A stretch of 64,000 nt of DNA from Ascarosepion bandense (Eukaryota; Mollusca; Cephalopoda; Sepiida; Sepiidae): contig JBBBDQ010000445.1 in assembly GCA_037127315.1 (NCBI GenBank), positions 2,232,001-2,296,000 on the forward strand, given 5' to 3'. How positions within the stretch are numbered: position 1 is the first letter of the stretch; every line of letters starts with the position of its first letter. The notes under the pieces are model-generated. The model was given only the letters and a program-made list of their open reading frames with translations, searched no databases and was not told the DNA's origin. This document shows positions 10,840 through 21,939 of this stretch, in pieces. The position numbers were made by a program, and so were the translations under genes.

Positions 10840-11440
10840 CTGCTACCAGAGAGCCAATTGGGACTCATTCCGTGATTTCCTGTATGACGTTCCTTGAAAC
10901 AAAGTCTTTAGTCTTCCCGTTGAAGACTGTGCGGTTGAGGTCTCTTCTTGGGTTAAGGCTGGCATCAAAGCTTTCATCCCACCCAGGAAGTTGAGACTTA
11001 AATCCCACTCGCCCCCTTGGTTCTTCCCCGCTTGCTCAGCTGTCATCGCCCATCGAAATCACTTCTTCTGGCTTTATTGGAGTCACGCGTCGGACCATAA
11101 CAGGTGCCTCTTTGCCTCTGCTCGCAATGAGTACAAGAAGAAACTTTAAGAAGTTAAGCTGCTGTTTGCAGCCAGGATGAAGCAGTGCATAGCATCCCAT
11201 AAGTTCAGTTCCAAAGACTACTGGAGGCTCTGTAAAAGTGTACTAAACAATAGCAAACCCTCTATCCCCCCCTCTAATCAACGAATTTGAGGTCCTTACC
11301 TCTACAACAGACAAGGCTGAGTGCTTCGCTCGCAGATTTTTCACCAAATTGACTCATCTGGATTATGATATCTGTACTCGACTTCCCACCTCGAACTGAG
11401 ACCCAACTGAATGACGTCCATATTACCCCCTTCGGTGGTC
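10840..11440 (+). pseudogene. LINE-B-type linker region between endonuclease and RT
   Basis: Frame-shifted reading gives NWDSFRDFLYDVPWNKV, SPPWFFPACSAVIAHRNHFF, FASARNEYKKK, HKFSSKDYWRLCKSVLNN and FARRFFTKLTHLDYDICTRL. This matches in order the segment that links endonuclease to reverse transcriptase in jockey/CR1-like elements. The same block recurs, more decayed, at 57465-57700 just upstream of LINE-B C-terminal sequence, so I assign it to LINE-B. No catalytic residues are present. At least two frame breaks. Confidence 0.75.
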
Positions 11441-11782
11441 TCGGTTAGTGGATACAGATAATTTGAGTATTTGCTTCATATCCATTCCTTTAAAAATTCC
11501 ATTCCTTCTAGTTTAAACAGTCAGGTTAGTAGACTATAATAAATAAAATATACTGTTTGATAAATAGATGGATCGTCTACTGAAATATGAGTACCACTAA
11601 AAAATAAGATTTAAACTGATAACATCTGTCAGATTAATAAGTGAAAAATCCATTATTTTTTAATCTCCAGTGAAACAGAAAAATATTAGAATGCTAGAAA
11701 AACTTAATAAAAAATTAACTAAATCAGCCATACTTAATGAAACTTGTGTGTTTGCTTCTGCATGTGTGTGTGATAGAATCAA
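11441..11782. other. AT-rich spacer
   Basis: No recognised feature. Confidence 0.45.
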
Positions 11783-12150
11783 GAAACTTTATAAATCTAA
11801 TGTTTTACTTTTATTAACGCTTCATCAGAGAATGAGATATGGAGAAAAAGAAGAAAGAAATATATGATAAGATAAAGAACAAATAGGAAACGTTTATCAA
11901 TCTAACATGTTTTAATTTTATTGAAGCTTCGTCAGAGAATGAGATGTGAAGAAAAAGAAGAAAGAAATATATGATAAGATAAAGAACAAATAGGAAACGT
12001 TTATCAATCTAACATGTTTCACTTTTATTAAAGCTTTGTCAGAGAATGAGATATGGAGAAAAAGAAGAAAGAAATATATGATAAGATAAAGAACAAATAG
12101 GAAACGTTTATCAATCTAACATGTTTCATTTTTATTAAAGCTTCGTCATG
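11783..12150. repeat. 107-bp tandem repeat, about 3.4 copies
   Basis: Units begin at the 'cagagaatgagat' landmark at 11826, 11933 and 12040, exactly 107 bp apart, and are nearly identical: 'gataagataaagaacaaat' and 'aggaaacgtttatcaatc'. The 65-codon frame over the first unit is a by-product. The last copy stops inside 'agcttcgtca'. Confidence 0.93.
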
Positions 12151-12414
12151 AGCTATGAAGAAAGAAATTCTGGTGTTTTTACTTTTTATACTGTTTGATT
12201 TTCATTGGTTAAGCAGGATTCACATGTATTTGTTTTGTTATGTAACATTAGTATAATTTATGGTGTTCTGAACTCAAGAAGTGATAACACGTCCCTGATA
12301 CGCTAGGACAACCATTTAAACACATTTGTAATACACAGGAACAAGACTGGCCATAACTTTGATTTTACAAATACCACCCTAATACTTTGAGAAAGTCTTG
12401 ATAAAACATTTTAC
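12151..12414. other. Spacer between tandem arrays
   Basis: No recognised gene or element. Base composition similar to both sides. Confidence 0.4.
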
Positions 12415-15297
12415 CAACTATAAACCCATGTCAAAAAACCCTATCATATCACCAACACCTATTAAATCATATCACCAACCTTTATGAAATCATATCACCA
12501 ACCCTTATTAAATCGTATCACCAACCCTTATTAAATCGTATCACCAACCCTTATTAAATCATATCACCAACCCTTATTAAATCATATCACCAACCCTTAT
12601 TAAATCATATCACCAACCTTTATGAAATCGTATCACCAACCTTTATTAAATCATATCACCAACCCTTATTAAATCGTATCACCAACCTTATTAAAATCAT
12701 ATCACCAACCTTTATTAAATCATATCACCAACCTTTATGAAATCATATCACCAACCTTTATTAAAATCATATCACCAACCTTTATGAAATCGTATCACCA
12801 ACCTTTATTAAATCATATCACCAACCCTTATTAAATCGTATCACCAACCTTATTAAATCATATCACCAACCTTTATGAAATCGTATCACCAACCTTTATG
12901 TGATACGTATCACCAACCTTTATGAAATCGTATCACCAACCTTTATGAAATCATATCACCAGCACTGAAATCATATCACCAACCTTTAAATCATATCACC
13001 AACCCATATTAAATCCTTATCACCAACCTTGACAAATCATATCTACCAACCTTTATGAAATCATATCACCAACCTTTATGAAATCATATCACCAACCTTT
13101 ATGAAATCATATCACCAACCCTTATTAAATCATATCACCAACCCTTATTAAATCATATCACCAACCTTTATGAAATCGTATCACCAACCTTTATGAAATC
13201 GTATCACCAACCTTTATGAAATCGTATCACCAACCTTTATGAAATCATATCACCAACCTTTATGAAATCATATCACCAACCTTTATGAAATCATATCACC
13301 AACCCTTATTAAATCATATCACCAACCCTTATTAAATCATATCACCAACCTTTATGAAATCATATGCATAACCTTTATGAAATCATATCACCAACCCTTA
13401 TTAAATCATATCACCAACCTTTATTAAATCATATCACCAACCTTTATTAAATCATATCATAGCCTTATTAAATCATGTATACCAACCCTTATTAAATCAT
13501 ATCACCAACCTTTATTAAATCATATCACCAGCCCTTTATTAAATCATATGCCAACCCTTATTAAATCATATCACCCTTTTATTAAATCATATCACTAGCC
13601 TTTATTAAATCATATCACCATAACCCTTATTAAATCATATCACCAGCAACAATAATCCTTGTACATAACCCTTATTAAATCATATATCACCAACCCTTAT
13701 TAAATCATATCCATAACCTTTATTAAAAATCGTATCACCAACCTTTATGAAATCGTATCACCAACCTTTATGAAATCGTATCACCAACCTTTATGAAATC
13801 ATATCACCAACCTTTATTAAATCATATCACCAACCTTTATGAAATCATATCACCAACCCTTATTAAATCATATCACCAACCTTTATGAAATCATATCACC
13901 AACCTTTATGAAATCATATCACCAACCCTTATTAAATCATATCACCAACCTTATTAAATCATATCACCAACCTTTATGAAATCGTATCACCAACCTTTAT
14001 GAAATCGTATCACCAACCTTTATTAAATCATATCACCAACCCTTATTAAATCATATCCACAACCTTTATTAAATCATATCACCAACCTTTATTAAATCAT
14101 ATCACCAACCTTTATTAAATCATATCACCAACCTTTATTAAATCATATCACCAACCTTTATTAAATCATATCACCAACCTTTATTAAATCATATCACCAA
14201 CCCTTATTAAATCATATCACCAACCTTTATTAAATCATATCACCAACCCTTATTAAATCATATCATAACCCTTATTAAATCATATCACCAACCTTTATTA
14301 AATCATATCACCAACCCTTATTAAATCATATCACCAACCTTTATTAAATCATATCACCAACCTTTATTAAATCATATCACCAACCTTTATTAAATCATAT
14401 CACCAACCCTTATTAAATCATATCACCAACCTTTATTAAATCACTTAACCTTATCATAACCCTTATTAAATCATATCATAACCTTTATTAAATCATATCA
14501 CCAACCCTTATTAAATCATATCACCAACCTTTATTAAATCATATCACCAACCCTTATTAAATCATATCACCAACCTTTATTAAATCATATCACCAACCCT
14601 TATTAAATCATATCACCAACCTTTATTAAATCATCATCACCAACCCTTATTAAATCATATCACCAACCCTTATTAAATCATATCACCAACCTTTATTAAA
14701 TCATATCACCAACCCTTATTAAATCATATCACCAACCTTTATTAAATCATATCACCAACCTTTATTAAATCATATCACCAACCCTTATTAAATCATATCA
14801 CCAACCCTTATTCAATCAATATCCACCAACCTTTATTAAATCATATCACCAACCCTTATTAAATCATATCACCAACCTTGTAAATCATACTACTAACCCT
14901 TATTAAATCATATCATAACCTTTATTAAATCATATCACCAACCCTTATTAAATCATATCACCAACCTTTATTAAATCATATCCCCAACCTTTATTAAATC
15001 ATATCATAACCCCTTATTAAATCATATCGCAACCCTTATTAAATCATATCACCAACCTTTATTAAATCATATCACCAACCTTTATTAAATCATATCACCA
15101 ACCCTTATTAAATCATATCACCAACCTTTATTAAATCATATCTTTAACCTTTATTAAATCATATCACCAACCCTTATTAAATCATATCACCAACCCTTAT
15201 TAAATCATATCACCAACCTTTATTAAATCATATCATAACCTTTATTAAATCATATCATAACCTTTATTAAATCATATCACCAACCTTTATTAAATTC
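12415..15297. repeat. 23-bp satellite array, about 125 copies
   Basis: The core unit is 'caccaacccttattaaatc' plus 'atat'. Four main variants differ at two places: CCCTT or CCTTT after CCAA, and TTAAATCAT, GAAATCAT or GAAATCGT later. GAAATC(A/G)T units dominate about 12600-13400 and 13720-14010. The stretch 14040-15290 is almost all TTAAATCAT. Short broken units ('catatcataacc') are more common in the right half. No reading frame survives. Confidence 0.97.
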
Positions 15298-15381
15298 ATT
15301 CTTCAAGAATCTAATTTATGTCTATCTACCATAATATTTTGTGAAAATATTCACCCAAACCAATGTGTGGACAACTTTTTC

Positions 15382-15453
15382 TTTTTCTTTTTTTTTAATC
15401 ATATCGCCCCCAGCAAGGCAGTCTATTGCCACTGGTGTGCCGGGGTTTACATT
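15382..15453 (-). mobile_element. LINE-B 3' tail fragment
   Basis: Reverse complement of the LINE-B terminal block: T run, 'aatcatatcgcccccagc', 'aaggcagt', 'ccactggtgtgc'. It sits between the satellite and composite SINE copy A. Confidence 0.75.
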
Positions 15454-15457
15454 TATC

Positions 15458-15800
15458 GCTTACGGCATATCACATTGAATACACCGGTTCTCGTTTGATC
15501 ACCAAAGTTAAACAACGTGAGCCTGGTCAGTACTTAGATGAGTGACCGCTTGGGAATACCAGGCGCTGTAAGCGTTCAGTGATGGATGTGCGTTGTGGTG
15601 CAGTGGATGTCAGCTTGGAAAGAGAAATTGGTGAGCCGAGTTCGAATTCCAGTTGAATACCCTGCATTCACTTAAGCACTGGTACCCTTGAGAAAGGTAT
15701 TAATCCGTCCCTTCCCTCCAGTTATGGGTTAAATAACAGGATGGGGCCTGCAGGCAACCCATCTAGTGTTGGTGTCACAATAAAAACACCCTTGGTAGCC
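15458..15800 (+). mobile_element. Composite 5S rRNA-tRNA SINE, copy A
   Basis: 15458-15574 is a near-complete 5S rRNA-like sequence: 'gaatacaccggttctcg', the A-box region 'aagttaaacaacgtgagcc' and the C-box region 'tgggaataccaggcgctg'. It joins directly a tRNA-like head ('gtggtgcagtggat', 'gagttcgaattcc') and the SINE core 'gaaaggtattaatccg' to 'gttatgggttaaataa'. The tail departs from copies B and C after about 15740, so the right end is uncertain. The 5S part is mutated relative to a functional gene and is not called as rRNA. Confidence 0.85.
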
Positions 15801-16145
15801 CTGGCGAAGCATCAAGTATTCAGCTATTTGACAAGATTATGAATTTCGCTATAAGCTGCGCCAAGGTTCCAAATGCACAGGGAATAGTGGAGGGGTGTAG
15901 TGAGTTCGATCTCGGCCAAGGCCGCAGGACGACCACATTACATAGGAGGAAAGTTTTGAGAAAGAGTTTTTTCTACATACATGTGAAGAAATCACATTTT
16001 TTTTTCAATTTAACAAATAAGAAACTTTAACACACATTCATACTGAAAAAAATTAGTTGTCCGAAACAAAAATAAAAATATTTTTGTTGTAGTGGAATAT
16101 CCTGCTATGCATCTGGTACACTAGGATAGTTGAATCCATCTGTTA

Positions 16146-16233
16146 TATGAGATTATGTCGGTTCTTCAATATGGCAGTGAATGTTGGACAATATCTTCGA
16201 AGATGAAGGAAAAACTTGAAGCAGCTGAAATGT
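16146..16233 (+). pseudogene. LINE-A fragment left of nested SINE
   Basis: Encodes MSVLQYDSECWTISSKMKEK-like sequence: here SVLQYGSECWTISSKMKEKL then EAAEM. The frame is interrupted at AATGT by composite SINE copy B and resumes at 16731. Confidence 0.8.
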
Positions 16234-16730
16234 TGGTTGGTTGTTTAGTTTTTATGGCAAATCAACCTCGGCAGGTCATTTATTGCCAACTAAATTTTAT
16301 TTATTGCTGGTAATACCTTTGTCTTTCAACAATTTATTGTTGTTTATATAAGTTTTTGTGTCTAGTAATACATTTTTTCTTTTCGAGTATCAAGATTCAT
16401 TGTGATTTGTTTTTAAGAGCAGGGTCCCCAAGTCCTACCCTTGTTATTTAACCCATAACTGGAAGGAAGGGATGGATTAATATTTTTCCCAAGGGTACCA
16501 GTGCTTAAGTGAATGCAGGGTATTCAACTAGAATTCGAACTCGGCTCACCGATTTCTCTTTCTGAGCTGATATCCACTGCACCACAACGCACATCCGTCA
16601 CTATATGCTTACAGCACCTGGTATTCCCAAGCGGTCACCCATCTAAGTATTGACCAGGCACAACGTTGCTTAACTTCGGTGATCGAGCAAGAACCGGTGT
16701 ATTCAACGTGATAGGCCGTAAGCCAACTAC
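16234..16730 (-). mobile_element. Composite 5S rRNA-tRNA SINE, copy B, full length (497 bp)
   Basis: On the minus strand it starts with a 5S-like head (16607-16723, 117 bp, including 'tgggaataccaggtgctg' at its 3' end). A tRNA-like head ('gtggtgcagtggatatcag', 'gagttcgaattc'), the shared core, and a tail ending 'aaacaaccaacca' follow. It splits a LINE-A reading frame; AATGT (16229-16233 and 16731-16735) is repeated on both sides, a short candidate target duplication. Its length agrees with copy C (498 bp). Confidence 0.88.
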
Positions 16731-17100
16731 AATGTGGTTCTACAGAAAGATGCTGCAGATATCATGGACAGAGCATGTGAGCAATGGTGAGGTTTTGGAA
16801 ATGATGGCAACAAAAATAAACTTAATAGTGAGCATCAGGAAGAGACAACTGAAGTTTGTGGGACATGCAATGAGGAAGGAGGGCTTGGAGAACCTGTTAC
16901 TAACAGGCCAGATAGAGGGGAAAAAGAGACAGAGGAAAGCAGCGGATAACATATTTGAAGGGCCTGATCAGGTGGATGATGGAACGAGGGTTGTACGGTG
17001 CAACAGGAGAAAGTGTGCTAAGAGCCACCAGGGACAGGAAGATGTGGAAAGACATGATCGCCTACGTCCTGAAAGGACATGGCACATAAAAGAAAAGAAG
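16731..17100 (+). pseudogene. LINE-A C-terminal fragment right of nested SINE
   Basis: Continues the broken LINE-A frame: MWFYRKMLQISWTEHVSNGE, RKRQLKFVGHAMRKEGLENL, KGPDQVDDG-type block, and the final RLRPERTWH. It ends in 'aaaagaaaagaagc', a purine-rich 3' end like the AAG tail at 28302. The element is one insertion when joined across the SINE, but lacks the RT core upstream. Confidence 0.85.
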
Positions 17101-17680
17101 CTTCTGATTAGCAGAGCATGTATATGGTAGTTTATATTGCAGTAAACACTCTTGTACAGAATAATTTTGTTTTTTCTACAACGTCCGTATTTGGTCGTAT
17201 ACCACTTAGGTGCACAATTCTTTATTGAACTTTTCTCAAGGATACAATAATTTTTTATTTTTATATTTAAACACATTTCTCAACTGTTTCTATGTTTTAG
17301 GTTGATTAAAATCCACGACAAATATGTCAGAAAAATCTGAAATAATGATGACTTTATATAAAGCATTTAACTGATGTAAAACAGACAGCTAATTTTTCAT
17401 CAGTTTATCAAATAGAATTTAAATAATGCCCTCCAAAAATCCATTGGCAAAACATCTCTAAATTTAAGGAAAAGAACACACGAGCATAAAAGGGATTTGA
17501 CATTAAGTAACACACTCGTTCCACTTTTGCACCACCAAAACCTTCACAAATTTGACCTTGAAAAAGCCATTTTAATAAAAAGTTAAAATAATTTACTGCA
17601 TTGCTTTGATGTATAAAACTGTGGTGATGGAAAAAAAAAATAGAAAAGTATAAAGCCATTTTGATCTAAATCTAATCTAA
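17101..17680. other. AT-rich spacer
   Basis: No recognised feature. A minus frame of 83 codons at 17408-17659 has no recognisable domain. Confidence 0.4.
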
Positions 17681-18434
17681 TCTAAATATAAACTTATCTA
17701 TAAATGGAACTTTGTCTGTGTGTGTGTATATGTGTGTGTGTATCTGTGTGTGTGTGTGTGTGAGTGTCTGTTACCTATAGACTCAAATGGCTGAACCGAT
17801 TTTTTTGAAAATTTACACAGTTGTACTATAAGCGTCTGCGAGTGTTCTTAGCTAGGTTTTGTGTTGAGGTACCCCCAATAAATATCGAAAATCGATAATC
17901 GAAAAAATCGGGTTATAGAAGGAGTGGTCCAATTTTAATCAAATTTGATACACTCATAGACAAAGACATAAGAAATGATATTCAGAAGTTTCAAGGTTGC
18001 AGTTCTTACAATAGTGCAGAAAATCGATAATATATATATATATAAAAGGCAAGATGTTTGTGTGTGTGTCTTTTTATCTGCCTGTAGTCTGTATTTTTTC
18101 AGCCCTTTTATTTTAGTTTTTGCTTCGGGTTTGGCTCTAAGTAGGTATAATTGTAGTTCTTAGTCTCAGCCATGATACCATTTACTCAGAGGACTTATTT
18201 AGCCTTCAAAATTCAGTTTACTCCAAGGAAAAATCTTATTTGATATCGATACCAGGAAATCAAAAATTGACTTACATCCATTCATTTTTCTTTCAGTCGA
18301 CAGTTTCGCTTTAACTGGAAACAACTATTGCTTTTTAGTCTTTTGTGCCAACGTCCAAAGAGTCTGAGTTTCAGGACCATGGATTAGTTTTACGGCTTTC
18401 ATTACACCTGAGCAACGCCGGACTATACTGCTAG
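17681..18434 (+). mobile_element. Non-autonomous Helitron
   Basis: Starts TCTAAATATAAACTTATC, keeps the internal blocks of the family ('gtactataagcgtctgcgag', 'gatatcgataccagg') and ends CTGCTAG before host T with the GC hairpin upstream. No protein encoded. The GT and TA tracts are shorter than in 5392-6163. Confidence 0.87.
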
Positions 18435-18502
18435 TATATATATATATATATATATAATGTGCGATTGGTAAATTGTCGCAATTATTTTATTGTTTCAAAT
18501 AT

Positions 18503-18587
18503 TCTTTAGGCTGAGTCTGAGCTCCACGACCATGGATTAGTTTTAAAGCTTTCATTACACCCGAGCAACGCCGGACTGTACTGCTAG
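18503..18587 (+). mobile_element. Extra Helitron 3' terminus
   Basis: A second 3' end: 'aggctgagtctgagctcc', 'accatggattagttttaaag', hairpin 'cccgagcaacgccgg', CTGCTAG and host T. It lies 70 bases after the end of the full copy and has no 5' part. It could be a separate 5'-deleted insertion or a duplicated terminus. Confidence 0.8.
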
Positions 18588-18594
18588 TTTTCAA

Positions 18595-18990
18595 TAAAGA
18601 AATAAAAACAAAAAGTTAAGGAAATAAAAATGAAATAAATAAAAAAAGCCAAAAGGTCAACATTCTTAAATTTAGATGAAAAGAAAGGGGTCATCAAATG
18701 AGTCACACCTGTGAACCAATTAGATATCAAGAGACAGTTCTGGAATGTATTCCTTTGTCTTGGAAAAATGTAAAAACCAGGTAGAGATGACCAGGCAAAG
18801 AAACCTGTTAGTCGATTAAATAATTTTGTCTGCTCTCCCATGCCCTACATTTTTGGACACCTAAAAATCCCGCAGAGAATCAAAAAGATAACTACTATCA
18901 ATGAGATATATACATATGTACATATATACATACAGACAGACATCCAGACACGTTTACAAGGACTCTCTTCTCTTTATGTTAAAGAACATA
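18595..18990. repeat. Interspersed repeat R1, copy 1
   Basis: Shares blocks with 21540-21930: 'tcaaatgagtcacacctgt', 'agatatcaagagacag', 'ttacaaggactctc'. Similarity is about 75-80 percent by eye. No termini, poly-A or coding sequence identified, so its class is unknown. Confidence 0.6.
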
Positions 18991-19173
18991 GATGTTCAAC
19001 ATGAGAACTTTTTGATTTGAACATTATATATTTTATTTTTAAGAAATATAAAATTTTATCAGTACATGCAAATATATTTTTGTACTAATTATCTTTACAT
19101 AGATGTTTAAAAGCCAAAAAAATTGGATTATATTTTGTTAATATTATAACCAAATTATAATTATATGGTTATA
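18991..19173. other. AT-rich spacer
   Basis: No recognised feature. Confidence 0.4.
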
Positions 19174-20008
19174 ATAGCAGTATAGGCCGGCGTTGCTCGG
19201 GTGCAATGAAAGCCATTAAAACTAATCCATGGTCCTGGAGCTCTGACTCTTTGGACGTTGGCATGAAAGACTAAAAAGCAATAGGTGAAGATGCTCATCC
19301 CTTGTTCCCTGTTTAGGATGTGGTTTCCGGTTTTCTCTTTTCCAATCTTTTCACTCCTTTTTCTTTTTTTTTTTTCTCAGTTGGAGTAGATAGACTAAAT
19401 TATTGCCCAGTTCACACGCCACCCACGTCTATTGAACAGGTGTAGAGGCTCATCCCTTGTTCCCTGTTTAGGATGTGGTTTCCGGTTTTATCTTTTCCAA
19501 ACATCTCACTTTTTTTTTTCAATTGGAGTAGATAGACTAAACTATCGCCCAGTTCACACTCCACCCACGTCTATTGAACGAGTGAAGAGGCTCATCCCTT
19601 GTTCCCTGTTTAAGATGTGGTTTCCGGTTTTCTCTTTTCCAATCTTTTCACTTTCACGTAGGCCCCTGCACATCAGTGGCGTTACCGCCTTGCTCGGGGT
19701 GATATGATTAAAAAAAAAAGAAAAAAAAAAGTTGTTTCCAGTTAAAGTGAAACTGTCGACTGAAAGAAAAATGAATGGATGTAAGTCAATTTTTGATTTC
19801 CTGGTATCGATATCAAATAAGATTTTTCCTTGGAGTAAACTGAATTTTGAAGGCTAAATAAGTCCTCTGAGTAAATGGTATCACGGCTGAGACTAAGAAC
19901 TACAATTATACCTACTTAGAGCCAAACCCAAAGCAAAAACTAAAATAAAAGGGCTGAAAAAATACAGACATACAGGCAGATAAAAAGACACACACACAAA
20001 CATCTTGC

Positions 20009-20039
<31 letters not shown>

Positions 20040-20370
20040 TATCGATTTTCTGCACTATTGTAAGAACTGCAACCTTGAAACTTCTGAATATCATTTCTTA
20101 TGTCTTTGTCTATGAGTGTATCAAATTTGATTAAAATTGGACCACTCCTTCTATAACCCGATTTTTTCGATTATCGTTTTCAATATTTATTGGGGGTACC
20201 TCGACACAAAACCTAGCTAAGAACACTCGCAGACGCTTATAATACAACTGTGTAAATTCTCAAGAAAATCGTTTCAGCCGTTTCGGAGTCTATAGGTAAC
20301 GGACACACACACACACATACACACAGATACACACACACAGACAAATTTCCATTTATTATATAAGTTTAGA
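19174..20370 (-). mobile_element. Non-autonomous Helitron interrupted by a LINE-B-tailed insertion
   Basis: Reverse-orientation copy: the 5' TCTAAAC end is at 20370 with host A beyond. The 3' end near 19174 reads CTGCTAT, so the last base of CTAG is changed. The hairpin ('gagcaacgccgg') is present. The segment 19283-19729 is foreign to the family and splits it between 'agcaatag' and 'ttgtttcc'. Confidence 0.85.
19283..19729 (+). mobile_element. Bipartite insertion: tandem monomers joined to LINE-B 3' end
   Basis: Two full units and part of a third, each starting near 'ctcatcccttgttccctg' (19294, 19449, 19591; spacings 155 and 142 bp, differing in a T run), contain 'gatgtggtttccggttt' and 'cacccacgtctattgaac'. 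The third unit passes directly into the LINE-B end 'cccctgcacatcagtggcg', 'ccttgctcggggtgatatg' and poly-A. Tandem monomers at one end and a poly-A 3' end at the other suggest an internally deleted LINE or a SINE-like derivative. No clear target duplication. Confidence 0.75.
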
Positions 20371-20631
20371 TTAAGGACGTTATTTGAAGATAACCAGCTG
20401 TAAACACATAACCCCCAAGTGAACACCACAATATTGACTATAGTGTAACTGTGGTTACGGGGGCTGATAATTTTTGTCATTAGCCTATATGCATTTACAC
20501 CTCATGTAAAAAAAAAAAAAAAAACTCATGTCATTCTGTCTTAATGTGGGAGGCCAGTTAAATAAAATCACTTTTAGGCCTTTTGGCTGTGATAAAAGTG
20601 TAGTAACTGTTTTTTTCTTATTTGAATTTTT
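20371..20631. other. Spacer with an A run
   Basis: No recognised feature. Confidence 0.4.
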
Positions 20632-21012
20632 GGCGGACTTGATACTACCACCACCTCGAAATTTGTTGTTTTTCATTCTTTTTTACTTTTTTCAGCACAG
20701 TCTTATTGATTATTACATAAGTTTTCGATTATCAAAAAAAAAAAAGTGGAAAAATTTCAATATGTAAACAATTTTAGGAGTGTGGGCTCAGTTTCTCATA
20801 CAACGTTATAGTAAATCGATCCTCCATTTTGTAATCACTCCCGTTGGTGTTGCATTGTTTTGGTATTTTTGGGACAGATTTTTTTTTTTTTTTTTGTCAG
20901 TTGGAAAGTTTAGTGTGTAATCAATAAGATTGCACTGAAAAAAGTAAAAAAAAAAAAAGAAGAAAAACAACAAATTTAAAGGTGGTGGTATTCTCTGTCA
21001 GTTCCACCCGCC
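20632..21012. mobile_element. Non-autonomous TIR element, 381 bp (family T1)
   Basis: Ends are inverted: left GGCGGACTTGATACTACCAC, right (reverse complement) GGCGGGTGG then, after a short gap, AATACCACCACC. GAATTTTT occurs at 20624-20631 and 21013-21020, an 8-bp candidate target duplication, although the right copy merges with the T run of an antisense LINE tail. Interior blocks ('cagtttctcatacaacgtt', 'aaatcgatcctccatttt') recur in 36843-37648. No transposase. Confidence 0.78.
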
Positions 21013-21015
21013 GAA

Positions 21016-21064
21016 TTTTTTTTAATCATTTTATCCTAAGCAAAGCTATAACAGCACTATGATG
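21016..21064 (-). mobile_element. LINE-B 3' tail fragment
   Basis: T run then 'aatcattttatcctaagc' and 'aaagctataacagcac', a diverged antisense LINE-B end adjoining a sense LINE-B piece. Confidence 0.6.
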
Positions 21065-21065
21065 C

Positions 21066-21475
21066 AACCAGACTGGCAACTGGGTCCCACCCATTCACAG
21101 TCAGGTTAGCCAAATGCAGACGACAATTCTACTCCTGCAGCTTCCTCTCTCGCACTTCCCGCCTGTGGAACTCGCTCCCGTATTCTTGCTTTCCTGATGG
21201 CTACAACCTCCAGAAATTTAAATGCAAAGTCAATACTCATCTACTAACCACTGGACTCTAGCTCTCTCCCCTCCCCTGTATAACCTTCCCTTTCTCTCCA
21301 CCTATGTATCTGTCATCGCACCTGCTTTCTCAGCTTTCTATTGTTCCTTTCTAACTAGTTTGTACTCCTCACTCTTTTCTAATTAATCTTTTTACATTTA
21401 TGTAACCCTCTGCACATCAGTAGCATTTCCGCCTTGCTCAGGGTGAAATGATTAAAAAAAAATAAATAAATAAAA
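21066..21475 (+). pseudogene. LINE-B ORF C-terminus and 3' end
   Basis: Begins inside the C-terminal coding region ('actggcaactgggtccc', then RTSRLWNSLPYSCFPDGYNL with changes), passes through a pyrimidine-rich 3' UTR and ends 'atcagtagcatttccgcc', 'ttgctcagggtgaaatg', poly-A. No complete frame. Confidence 0.8.
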
Positions 21476-21539
21476 AAGTTACTGAGTGTGTAAACGAATG
21501 AGAAGACATTAGTGAGGAAAATAAATAAAAGCAAAATAA

Positions 21540-21930
21540 AGGAAAAAAAAAAAGAGGTCAAAAAGTCATCACTACTAAATGTAGCCAAAGAAAAGGGATT
21601 GTCAAATGAATCACACCTGTAAACTAATCAGAAACCAAGAGACAATTTTGAAATTCCTTTGATTCAGGAAAGCCTATAAACACAGAGACAAAAAAAAGAA
21701 CTGGAGAGCTGGTGAATTAATCTTGTTCAGGCATGCAAGATTTTCACGCAAGGAACAAAACTTTACTACTAGGCCACTGAATAAACGATATCTGCCTCCA
21801 GTTGTCATGTTAATCCCATATCTTATTTTACCTGGATCCTTAAATCAACAGTGAGTCAGGACTACCAACTGAATACATACATATTTACACATGAACATTA
21901 CAAGGACTCTTTTTCTCTGTTTTATACGTA
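21540..21930. repeat. Interspersed repeat R1, copy 2
   Basis: Partner of 18595-18990: 'tcaaatgaatcacacctgt', 'aaaccaagagacaattt', 'ttacaaggactctttttctc'. Class unknown. Confidence 0.6.
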
Positions 21931-21939
21931 TACGGTCAT

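Noticed and set aside
12415..15297. CRISPR array
   Set aside because: The 23-bp units are contiguous without unique spacers, and the context is eukaryotic.
15458..15574. Functional 5S rRNA gene
   Set aside because: It resembles 5S rRNA over its full length but is fused to a tRNA-like head, recurs only in the same composite SINE context, and carries substitutions in the internal promoter and stems.
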